From Linepithema humile (lineage: Eukaryota > Arthropoda > Insecta > Hymenoptera > Formicidae): a DNA stretch of 64,000 nt. The position numbers were made by a program, and so were the translations under genes. Below the pieces are notes generated by a model. That model was given only the letters and a program-made list of their open reading frames with translations, did not search any database and was not told where the DNA came from. Below are positions 12,918 through 25,300 of the stretch, one piece after another. The stretch is from assembly GCF_040581485.1 (NCBI RefSeq), contig NC_090133.1:25694139-25758138 (forward strand). The letters run 5' to 3'. Within the stretch, counting starts at the first letter, position 1; every line of letters starts with the position of its first letter.

Positions 12918-15900
12918 ATGGGAATCATTGGACAACTATTTGCAACAGCAATTCGTAAGTTCCGCTGCAAAGCCATTATCAAGTTATAACATAAGTTTCT
13001 TTATTAAAACAGGTGTAATAACATCAGATAGTCTTACATTGTCGCGCAAACTTATATTTTCTCGCAGCTGTGTCTTCTTCTCTGAATTATGCTGTGTATC
13101 GGCTGCTTGCTAATCCGTTGACACATCACAGTTTGTCAAAGGTAAGTTTGTACCGGGAAACTTCTGTTACAGATGAGCTGCTGGAACCAACTTCGTGCAT
13201 ACAGAGCGGAAGAACAACAAGAGTGAACTGACGATTAGATAAGGCGGTCGGATTTATCATTTCGTTCATTGTAATAAATCAATTAAATTTTTGCGATTTG
13301 TCTTTGCCTAATACTGCTGCATTCTCAAATTAAACATTTGTATGCACGTACTTACAAGACTTTGCAATAAGAATGCAATCATATATCGGTAAATATTTTG
13401 GCATAATTAATTTTTTCTTAAACAACGATGAATGGCATTTTTATAATGCTTTATTTGAAACGCGATTAAGGCATTAAGGCATGTATTGTATGTAACTGTA
13501 ATTAAAATTAAAGATCGATATTATAAACAACACTAACATTACTTTTTAATAAAAATATTTGCTTCCTTAATTGCTTGCACCGATCTGTAACAAAAACATA
13601 TTTGCATATAACATACAAACTATTTTGTCATCCTGTAAGATTATTTGATTAGAAGGCACATGTTTCCCAAACGTGAAAATTTAGTTTGTTCGTGTATCGA
13701 TCTGGTTGATAAACAGCTTTGGAGGATGCGTTCCACGTATCCAGTGCAGTCGCAGCAACCGTACCTGACAGCAGCCACCGCACACAAAGCTTCTGTTAGC
13801 GTGTCCTTTCCTTCGCTTTGACGTGCGACAGACCTTAGCCCAAAATTAACCCCATTACGCGAAGTAATGAGTAGAATATCGCGATGTCAGGAACATCAAA
13901 AGACTAATTGAGATGAAATACAAGCCAAGGCATTGCTACCAAATTATACCTTTGTTACTTGCTTGCTCACAGTTTGTAATCTTCCTTGAAACGTGCTTCA
14001 TACCGAAAAAGAAATCAAGTAAAACAAGAAGCGATTAAGAGAGGTCAATTTACAATTATCGCGCAAGTGTGTATCAAGAATTGTATAATTAAAATACAAC
14101 ACGTTACAATACATGCATATGACATCTCTGCAATCCAGAAAGTTCTCTCACACGTTATCAAAATGTTCATTATGGCCAAACCGAGTTGTCTTTGTATAAC
14201 GATGACTGCACGAACAATGTGTTAGTGCTCGCATTAGGACACGGATGTGTTTCCATTCTACCTATCTCAAACGAAGAACCGCTCTACAGTATCAGTCCGT
14301 CGTTCGTGACGTCACCACACTCTATTCCGTACTTTCCGTGCATTGGGGTTAATTTTGTACCATAGTAGGTACTCAATCGCACGATCTTCATCGATATTGA
14401 GCGCTTTTCGTGAGACAGGTGTGCCCGTAGGGGCTGATTAAGGCACGTTTCATGCACTTTAATGAGCACAAGCGGTAAAGACAACTTTAATGCTATTAAT
14501 GTCTCGGCGCATTTGCCAATAAAAAAAGGTATTTTTATATTTGAAAAAATTTTGGATATAAAAGTTGAAGCACTCAAAAATAAATAATCGATCAGAAAAT
14601 AAGTTATATTAATTTTTTATCGCCTACTTACGTATAAATTTCTTTGAAATTATATAATTATTATTTTTAATTTAAATGTGTATAAATATCCCAAGTTTTA
14701 ATTTCAATTCATTTCTCTCTCAATAAACTGAGAATTTATAAACGCTTTTAGATACGCATGAAAAACTGTGTGGTTCTCTCATATACAAACATTCTTGTTC
14801 GCTAATAATCTAATAGTGTTGGATCGTCAAGCGTCGTCGAATATACAGTAGGTATTAAAGCCTTCCACAGTTCTCTCCTCGTATGAACGTGTAATCACGA
14901 CATTCATAGACTTCGTGTCATTTCCTTTATCACAGGAATTTCTTGCCAACATTCAACGGTGAAATAGCTTTGCACCTGCAATATCAAGCTGCAAGGAACT
15001 TCGTAGGACGCGCTAATAGAATCGCAGAGAATCTACTAAGCGTAGAAAATATAGGCATTGAAGCAAGTTTCGAAATATCTGTAAGTACGTGATTTTCCGA
15101 AATATGATAAACAACTGAATAATAACATAACAATGTTAGTCTTAATTTGTTTAATAAGCCAACTATTCAACTCAAAATTTAATAGTTTTGTTACTTAGTT
15201 GCAATTTTTATTTTTATAACCAGTTCTTATTTTATTCACTGTAAAACAATCCTCAATCAAAAATGCCAAATTATTTTATTTTATCACATCTGAACACCAT
15301 CTAAAAAATGAAAAATGTTTGCGCATCAAATTTTATATTACAAAGAAATTAAATATCAATAAAAACTATCCAATATAGAATAATCTAAATTTCTTATCGT
15401 ACTAATTGTTAATAGAATAGTTTAAAGTTAAAATCACAAGTATGTAATGCAATAATAAGAAAATTTTCATTGGAATAGCAAGTTCGATTTTTATAAAAGA
15501 TGTCTACCGCGCGAAAGAAAAGGTGCCATCGCGAGCGCATACCTGAATGGAGGTAATATCAGAGTGAATTTTCGGTGAGAGATCTGTCGGTTTGAAAAGG
15601 ACAGGTAAAAGCCAGTCTCGAGAATGAATGGACTCGTCGAGGAGACGAAGACGGCGAATCCGTTGGTGTCGATGAAAAGAGAAAGAAGAAAGGAAGAGGG
15701 TATGAGCGGAGGGGCTCTCATCATCCTCCGCTAATATTTACCCGTGCAGACACACAAAGGCCTACCTTGGTCATCTAAAGAACCACCTCCAAACCCTCCA
15801 ATCTCTGCGCACTGATAAAGATATACGGAAGTCGTTCGCACGACCGTGCTTAACTCCGCTTACAACACCGACAATATTCTTGCTGTGACTTTCGCAATTG

Positions 15901-18204
15901 TGACTCATTGAAATGAAAGAAGTTGCAAGTAGTTTTATTGATAAAACTTGCGAACTCTAAAGATAAGATGTTTACTTCACGAGCGTTTTTCCTATTGACG
16001 CGTATTATTAAAATTTGTCGATGTGCGTATAGAAAAAGGTATACAATTTTAACTCAGAGTACGCTAATTAAATATTAAAATAGTAAAATCGAGACGTTGT
16101 AGACGTTGTACAAGAGATATGTTAAAATTCAATTTATTAGCGAGGACATATCTCTTCAGATATCGTGCTTTTCAATGTAAATTAGATTTTCCAGGAGCAT
16201 ACTCGATTTGCATGCAAATGCATCTCTAAAAAATGAGATATGATTATATTGCGGCATTGAAAGCTATGGTTTTAGGTCAATATGTTTTGTGATTTTCTTT
16301 ATTTTCTCCTAATATATTTCGTAAAAATTTTTTCGAGGCCAAAATATTAACACAACAAACATATATAATATAATTGACCTTTTCTTTTTTCAAATAAAGG
16401 ATTAAATAAGCAATTTGGCGTAAAAATGAAATATATGCATCGTTTTGTGCTTTTGGCATTCAATTCGGATATAACAATATAATTATTCACACAAGATTTA
16501 AAATTGATTTTCCGGTGCAATACGTAAACAAAATTAATAATCAAGTTTTAATAACCGGAATTTAAAAATGTATTAGAGCACAATGTAGAAATTCTGCAGT
16601 CAAAATAGGCAACAAAAATATAAACATTTTAATCTTTTTTATCTTACGAAGAAAACTTAGTAATATACAAAATTAAAAATACCTTTTTTAAGAAACTTTT
16701 ATAACAAACACGCTGCATAAACAATTTGATTAATTAGCTTAAAAGCCAACCACTCAAGAAACCATAATATGATATGGTGCAGAGTACACCGGAACTATTT
16801 TAAACTGTTCTAATCAATACATATAAAAGAATTATATTAAGAAAGTCAGCACTGTAAAAAGTAATTAATTAGTTTTGATTAAATTTGGCTCTGTTTCTTA
16901 TTTTCATGAAAATAGTCTCGCAATTAAAATAGTCCGATTTTATTTTTATTTATTAATTAATATAACGCGCACTCTTCAACAATTCTAAATAATAAATTTT
17001 GTTTTCCACTGATTAATTATGAATAAAATATTAATGGCATATTCTGTAAATTACTTTACTTAATTATTCATCAATATTTTAATAATGTTTTGTGCTACTC
17101 TTTTCCAACTCTTTTAAAATAATTAAACTTTTATATGAACATTCAGCTCGTATCAAACATTTTTCTAACTTTTATAATTAAAGTTAAAACATTATAAACA
17201 AAGCGTGTTATATTCTATGAAATGTGTTCACAAATGGCTATTAGATATAATACAATCGGTAGGTCAGCATAACTCACACATCATGCATCCCACGAACATC
17301 CTTTTCAAAATAGCAAAAACTGTTAACAATGTTAACTGACTCGCCGAGCTTATTAAAATATCGGATCAGTGGACAGCATTAAGACATCGGCCGATCTATT
17401 CACTATACATACACCTACGCACGCTACATATATAAATTACATATGCGCGTTGCGAATGGAACGCAGAACAACGTCAGTATGTCTCGAGAAGAGAGAGGTC
17501 GGGGCTTTCAAACGGTCCTTTAATCGAATTACCGAGCTTCCGTCATCGATGTTACCCAGGCAAGCAAGCAGACTGTGTAGAAGGCAGTTTGCAAACGCCC
17601 CGGAGCAAAACTCGCCTTCGTCGGCCTGACTGAATTAAGCCTCGGCCCCGGCTAAATGCTGGATTTTTTATTTCATCACTTCCTTTTCACTCGAGCACGA
17701 CGGCCGCCGTCCCGCCGACCGCCAATACTCTTCTTCACCCGCGACTCCACGGGTCTTGATTCAATTTCGAAGACGATGACGATCCCAAAGAGCCTCGCGA
17801 GCGACCGCCTGAATCGAAAGTTGGTGTCCAGTAATTGATCGCTTTATGCCATGTTTCGAACACGGCGAAAATTACACAACGCATTAACGTACTTGCAATG
17901 TTGAATTGTACAACAAAATACATTGCGAGTTTTATATATACGATTATTTTTGGAACAAGCTATAGAATAACAGATAAAGTCGTTTTTATCGGATATCCAG
18001 ATACGAGTATCCAGGCATGAATATCTAGAACATGTCTCTTGATATCAATTTGTTCACCGTGAATAATTGTTGATTACAAGTGAATATTGGGCCGATGGCC
18101 ACATCATCCCCCGAGGCGGCCAATTTGAGGATGCCAAAATTGCTCTTGACACCCGAGAGGAGGATCAAGAGAATGTTGAAATTCTTGCAAATCAGCAAAG
18201 CTGA
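12918..18204 (+). CDS. Candidate six-exon gene, unrecognised ~170-residue protein
   Basis: Proposed coding exons are 12918-12954, 13068-13141, 14369-14409, 14936-15080, 15483-15574 and 18081-18204, with the stop TGA at 18202. The lengths sum to 513 nt and every junction keeps phase. Splice signals are strong for exons 1, 2 and 4: donors GTAAGT at 12955, 13142 and 15081, and pyrimidine-rich acceptors before 13068 and 14936. Exon 5 has a GTGAGA donor. The acceptors of exons 3 and 6 are weak, and exon 3 (41 nt) was chosen partly because it repairs the phase. The product starts MGIIGQLFATAI, has a mildly hydrophobic N-terminus, a mixed middle (GEIALHLQYQAARNFVGR) and an acidic, Gln-rich end (...NVEILANQQS). 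I do not recognise the family. The exons are richer in GC than their introns, as coding DNA would be. A CpG-rich block upstream could supply the promoter. Individual exons may be misjoined or belong to two transcripts. Confidence 0.45.
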
Positions 18205-21200
18205 TTTTACGTCATTCTTCATCTTTCTACTCAACTTCCATCATCCATCCATCGTATACTAATTTTGATGCTACTATTAATTACTTTCGTAAACACTATT
18301 GTGTGTTGTTACAAAAATACGTATTCATTACACATGGAAAGTCATAATCTAAAGACTTGCTAAGATAACTTATCGTGGAAAATTACTGGAAACGTTATAA
18401 ATATAAGATATTTCGTAACAAAATAATATAAATCGTTAGCAAATGTGAAAACAATATGTTTGCATACTAATTGCTTTGTTTTACATATATATATATATTG
18501 TTTTAATTTAAAATATTAAAGACATCGTTGCAGATGCTGCTATAAGAGCACTTTGTTAAAAAGATTTGTCTAATGTTCGTAAATGTATAAAAAAATATTC
18601 TTTCTATTGTAAAAAAAACGCCTACATGTATGTAAAATATATGTAAGATATTTTATTTCAGATAAATTATTAAACTGAGAAAATGCAAGTCTACGTTATT
18701 GGTATCCTAGTTGATTGACAGATTTTTGGATAAACGAATTGTTACTTTCTGCACCAACGCAATTTTGTCAATTGAAAGTCGAGAACGATCAAGCGAACGT
18801 AATTCTATTTACATGGTACATGTTTGCATTTCTCTCGCGCGTGAATAACACGCGCGTATACGAAACAGAGGCAAAGCAAAATGGAAGGCCAGGAAATATT
18901 ACTATTTGTATCGATTTTAAAAGAATTTAAATTTATTTCTAATCGAAGCATTCGTACGTAAATAGCGTTATTGCCTGTAGTATTTGCGTATCGTGCAACG
19001 CTTGCCCTGCAAACACATAATATTTGTACATGATTCAAATCATGTCAAGTTCTTTAAAAGAAACAAAATGTCTATAAAACAAATCTTTAGAACATCTAAA
19101 TAAAATATATCTAAATAAAATAGATATAATTTATGCAACAACTAATCTGAATTCATAATAATGATAAATAAAAGACAAATATATCTCATTATTTAATTTT
19201 TATCGATTTTTAAGTAGAAATATTGAAATTATGGTTATTATTAGACTAATAATGCTCGTTGTATAAGATAACAATTCACAGAATGCGAGTCGGGATGTCC
19301 CGGTTAATATTTTCCGTAAGCTGGTGGTATAACGAATTTTATCGAATGCTTTATGCGATAAGAACGATAAAATTCATTATCAAGCGATAACTCGATTTTA
19401 TTGTCAAACGATAACTCGTTAGCTCGAAGCAAACATGATTCGAAGATCATTTAATTCCAAATTCTTGAATCATGCATTTATCCATTTCTTTAATCTATGT
19501 TTAAACAAACTTTTTTCACGCGACAAGCATTATCTACATACAAATACATTGTAATAACATTCGAAGAAATGTTATTTAAAGAAAACAGAATATTTTTATT
19601 TAATTTCTCAATATCATTTAAAATAATACTCGGAAATTGTTTAAAAATTTATGATCTTTCTGTGGCGTTAAAAAAATATTTAAATAATATTAATTATTAT
19701 TTAACATTTAAATAATAGTAATTATAATTATTACAACGTGAAAAAAGAGAAATATCTAAAAACATTGCGAAAAATATTAATATTCTTCTTTATGGTCTTT
19801 CTAAACTAACACAATTACACCGTGTTGTCAGGAACAGGCGAGATTATGTATTCACGCATCATCGATGCAGTTTCGAAGTACCTTAACTCACGAGAGACAA
19901 ATTTGCAAAGGAGAAAATCATGCAAACACATACGCAGTCCATCGTTTTATCCATACGAAGACTAGGATAAGCCGAACAAACTTTCTCAGGGATTGCTTCT
20001 CAATGGGACGTTTCAGGATTGTCACAAGCTACCTAGGCACCTGGTAGGTGCTGGAACTTTAAGCTTGCCATCGAGTATAATGGGGTTCGAGCTTCTTCAT
20101 TATGCAGGCCAATCATGACTGCAACTTCCTTCAAGTCGTCCGCTGTGTGAGCCTTTCAATTATACATATAGCTCTCCATTTGACGCAGTCTAGTATGTTC
20201 TTGCTACCCATGATTAAAATGTTCTATATCACATTTGAAATTAAAAAGATTCGTATGTTTTGCAGTTTTTTGAAACACTTTTTCAAAATTAAAATATATT
20301 AGACAAACAATTATTGTGTAAATTAATAATTATTATAATGTTCGTTACCGTTTTATAAATTGAAAAGTACACGTGGAGTAATATAGAAATAAAAATCGTG
20401 AAAATGGAGATGGAAATAAAAATTGTTTAAGTTAAAATAGAAAAAATAAAACTTTTTTTCTGTGACAATTTTATTGTTTCCATTAATATTAGAAAAGATC
20501 AATAAAATTCATAGTAAGAATTTTGCGTTTTTAAAAAATAATCTCTGCAAACTTTTTATATTTTTAATTATTAAATTTATATTTTTTCCACAATTTACAG
20601 ATTCTGCTATCTCTTTTTTCACAATTTACTTTAAATTCTTAACTTATGCGAAAATTTTTATTTTTAAAGCGATACAAAATTATATATTGAATCAAGACGG
20701 TTGCACTTGACGCGTTAATCCAACGTGTGTAATTATCAAGACATCAAAGAAATATATCTTAGTTCATCAACAAATTGTATGAAAAGATAATCATCACAAC
20801 CTTTTTATCGTAAAGAAAAAGAATTATTTTTATTTGATAAAATAAGCATTCACAGAAAAGCAAATGCGTATGATTCTGTAAAATATGTAGCTAGTAGGCT
20901 GCAGCCATGTCATATACGAGCGATCTTGTTAACCGATTCATTAAATAACCGTAATGCATAAAATGGATCAATATTTTTTGCAGCTCATAAATTCATTATT
21001 ATACGTCAAAGAACAAAGCTCGCAGAGATACATTTTAATTGTAAATAATTAAGTGTTTAATATATTATATATCTTTCTAAATTTTCCTTTCACGTTTTTC
21101 CTTCTAGACAAAAAGTTTTCTAAATTATTTAAGAAACTAATTTCAAAATTCTGAAATATGTCATTATAGCGATATTGCTGTATTATGTTTGTACTTATAC

Positions 21201-22341
21201 CTATTCTAAGTATATCTAGTTAAGACTGAATTTTTTAAGACACCCCAGATTCTTTCAAGCAATAAAGACTTTTGCAAGAAAGACAATCTTTCTTATTTGA
21301 TGTAAAAAATGCAATATTATTTCTTTATCAAAAAAATATAGAAAATATGTTTATATTTTTGTCTGCAATTTTTCTGTAAATAAATTATAAGAAATTTGTA
21401 TGTAGACCTGCGACACAAACTTGAGCTATTGCTTAGGCTTCCAATATCAAGGTGTATAGAGCGTAGGTAAACCCATAGCATAGCCTAGAGGCAAGACATG
21501 TAGCCTACAGCAATTACATGCAAATCTCAGCAAGTTGTGCCTAAAACCTCAACACTGTCACTAACTAGCAGCCACTTGGCCGAACAAGGAGTAATATCAG
21601 TAGCGCAATATATATCATAAAGTCGACAGATAAAATGTCGCATCTGAAGAAAAAAAAGATAAAAATAAAAAAAAAGTTATCAGCAATTATAGATTCTTAA
21701 GATTAATCGAGAATTTTATTTATATAATAATATAAATAAGAATAATTTTCTTTGTACTAGCACATTCGACGATATCTCAGATATTAAGTCCAATTTTTTG
21801 TAGATAATTACTTAATTAATTTAGATAAATACATGTTTTTCAATTCTTTAAATTATAAAAATAAAATACGGTAAATCGTTTACCAGCAAGTATGTTTCCC
21901 GGTGTATTCTTGTTGAAAGTCTCGTTATCGTCAGTGGTTTAAGTATGTCGAACAAATATTATCTTATTATATGTCTCATCGAGAGCGTAAAAAATAATAC
22001 AACTGCGTAGTAATCACGAATAACACATAGCATCTTAACTCAGTGATATAGCGTAAACACTGCTGAACGTTGCGTTATAATTAAATTTCCTATAAAATTT
22101 ATTCCAAATACATAACTGCTAAGGCCAAATTAAAAAGAAATTATCGCGTCACGATATCAATACGAGTAGGGCTCGTGTACGCGCGTAGTGACTACATGTG
22201 TATATGTGCGTATCTGTACGTTTGTATATGCGTGTGATTGCTTACACGCATTAAAAGTTGTGCGTATGTGTGTAATTGCTGAATACTATACAACCAACTT
22301 TTAAAAATTGACTAGATCTGTGTTGTGCAAAAGAAATCATC
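18205..22341. other. Intergenic region before the aminopeptidase cluster
   Basis: This is AT-rich sequence with no gene I can support. A short GC-richer patch at 19850-20160 follows a plausible acceptor, but its frames close quickly. The last ~150 bases before 22342 contain GT-rich repeats (22190-22275) and should hold the promoter and 5' leader of the first aminopeptidase, though I see no clear TATA box or initiator there. Confidence 0.5.
19330..19426. repeat. Small palindrome with adjacent direct repeat
   Basis: The motif cgaattttatcg near 19332 is mirrored by cgataaaattca near 19367. It is followed by two near-identical direct copies of a sequence of about 17 bases ending in cgataactcg (near 19379 and 19400). 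It could be a remnant of a small element or a clustered binding site. There is no further evidence. Confidence 0.4.
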
Positions 22342-25300
22342 ATGACTAACCGCTTACTGTTTACTTTGTTTTCATTAATAATTCTCAACGCTCTAAATCT
22401 GGTATTTGCGTATGATAATGCCAGCGCAGATAAAAACAAAAATTCAAATGAGACTTCCGCACGGTACCGACTACCCGAGGAAATCGTTCCCGTATCCTAC
22501 GATCTGTCAATCTACACACATCCCAGTGACGCGGATTACAATGGTCACGTACGAATCATCGTGCAAGTGCTCGGACAGATAGATTTTATCGTCCTACATA
22601 CGGATACATTAACTGTACAAACAAACGCATCTTTATCGGATAAATCGGGTCAGTCGGTTCCGATTTTGAAATATGTGTATGATGAAGAAACACAAATGCT
22701 CACGATTAAACTCGAGCGCGCATTGGAACCTGAAAAGTATACCTTAGAAGTGTCCTTCAATGGATATATCTCAAACGACGTTTTCGGCTTTTACGCAAGT
22801 CTATATGAAGTTGACGGAAAACTTAAGTAATATAAGAGCACATAATATTTTAGAATTGTTGCAACTTTTTTTATATAGCTAAAAAAACCCGCACATTTTA
22901 TATGAAAATAGTGGCTTCGGTCAAATTGGCTGAAATTGAAATATGTTTTAGTTTAGGTGGTGCTGATCAAAAGTTTCTTCTGGCAAAAAGTCCGAAAATC
23001 AAAAGTATAAAAGATGATTTGAAGTGAGTGCTGTTGGAGATTAAGAAATGTCTATTTTTAAATACACAGATTAAGTTAATATATAAATGTTTGAAAAAAT
23101 ATACATATATATGATGTATGCCACTTCTACAGTATTTAATAACTCCAAACCCTCTCTGTCGTGCGTGTATGTGTGTTACGCAGATATCAGACACACGCAC
23201 GCACAAGCACGCGCGCGCACGCACATACACACGCCAGAGGAAACTTTTGATCAATACCATCTAAACTAAAACATATTTCTATTTCAGCCAATTTGACCGA
23301 AGCCACTTTTTTCATATAAAATGTGCGGGGTTCTTTACTTTCTATCAATAGAAAGTTACAAACTGATTATTCAGATTGCAAACAATTGTTGCTCTTTAGA
23401 CGAATCGCCGTGACTCAATTTTCGCCCACATATGCACGTCGTGCATTTCCTTGCATGGACGAGCCATATTTGAAAGCGGAATTTCAATTGCGAATTGGTC
23501 ACCATAAAGATCAACAAGCAACGAGTAACACTCCAGTGGAATCTATACGAATAAAGTTAGTGCGCAATTTTCCTAATTTTATTAAAATAAGAAAACTATA
23601 GAAGGTAGGAAACGAAGAACAAGATCACTGCCGATTCACTTTCAGAAACAATACTTACTACGTGACCACATTTCGCCGTACACCGCGAGTTTCGACGTAC
23701 TTGGTAGGATGGACATTGCACAACTTTGTCCCGGAACGATCAAGAATTTCGGAGAACTTTCAAATGTGGACGAGAGATTCTATGAAGTTTCGCGGATCGA
23801 TGGCCTTGAATCGCGGTCGGGCGGTCTATTCGGCGTTGCAGACGTGGTTATCGGTGGAGAGCCCGCTCGAGAAAGTCGATCAATTCGCAATACCGGATTT
23901 CAATTTTAACGCGATGGAAAATTGGGGTCTCATCACATACCGAGAATCCGTGGTGTTGCACGAAAACGATACCACCCCGACGAGAATAGTGCTGAACGGA
24001 CTAACGACGATGGCTCACGAGTACGCTCACAGTTGGTTCGGAAATCTGGTGACACCTCGATTCTGGGATATTGTTTGGTTAAAGGAGGGTTTCGCTACGT
24101 ATTTTCAATACTTTGGTGTGTCCTTAACGGAACCGGATCTGAGGATGATGGATGTATTCGTGATAGATTGTCTGCAGCCGACACTGCTCGCAGATTCCGA
24201 CAATCATTCACGCACGTTGAACGGTCGGGAGGTCGGGAGCCCTGGCAGCATTATGGCTGCTTTGGATTTCGTTTCTTACAAAAAAGGTACATGTTTTATA
24301 CAGAAAGTATGGATGTTTCGTAAATTTGAAGACATTGAAGATGTTTCCGCCAAGGATGATAAATTGTTCACGGAATGCTCATTAAACGGAAATTAATCTA
24401 AAGAAATTTCTTAAAACTATATAGCCGTATCTATTTTATTAATAGACTACATTCAATTACTTCAGTTATGTATGCTGTGTCATCTTTACGTAACCTGTTG
24501 ATCATATCATTGTACGTGTATAACGATCTGACAAAACAGATAAGAATATCTTCCAATCATGTGATAATGCATCGTCGTTACCATCGTGATTACATATTCA
24601 AATCATAAAAAAAATTAATTAATCTCTGATACGTATTTTCAATATATGTACACTTATATTCTCATTTTCGTACGTCAGTAATTTCATATCATCTGAATTA
24701 TTTATATTTCCGTTACTTTTACAAGATATTAATAAAAATAGTGGTTTAGCAAAATCATAGAAAATTAAATGAACTAATCCACGTAACACTAAAAAAAAAT
24801 TATAAACAAATCATTCAATTATAAATTAATAATAATATATCAATATCGTAACTTTTTACCATTGAAAATAGTTTAATAATATATAACATTAATTAATATA
24901 AATTAAGTAATTACAACATGCTATTTATGTATTCTTTTCAGGTGCATCTATAATTCGTATGGCCAATCATATGATCGGCAGTGCAGCATTTCAATTAGGG
25001 TTGCAAAATTATTTGCGTGAGATGTAAGTGTTATACACACAAAGTGTTTTCAAATCTCATCAATTCATTTTTCATACAAAATCATGATTGCACAATATTA
25101 TTATCAAAATGCATACAATAACATAATTTATGGAAAATAATAATATTTATTTTACTTATTGTCAATTACTCTTATCATAAAGAGCTCATTTTTATTATTA
25201 GGTCATATCAAGCAGCCACCCCATCGGACGTATATCGATACTTGCAAGCCGCATCAGATAGATCAGAGCGACTGCACAAGCACATACTTATAAAAGATGT

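Noticed and set aside
20041..20118. Short frame with VGAGTLSLPSSI resembling the first membrane segment of an amino-acid transporter
   Set aside because: The similarity covers only about a dozen residues, the frame is short, and no further transporter exon was found nearby.
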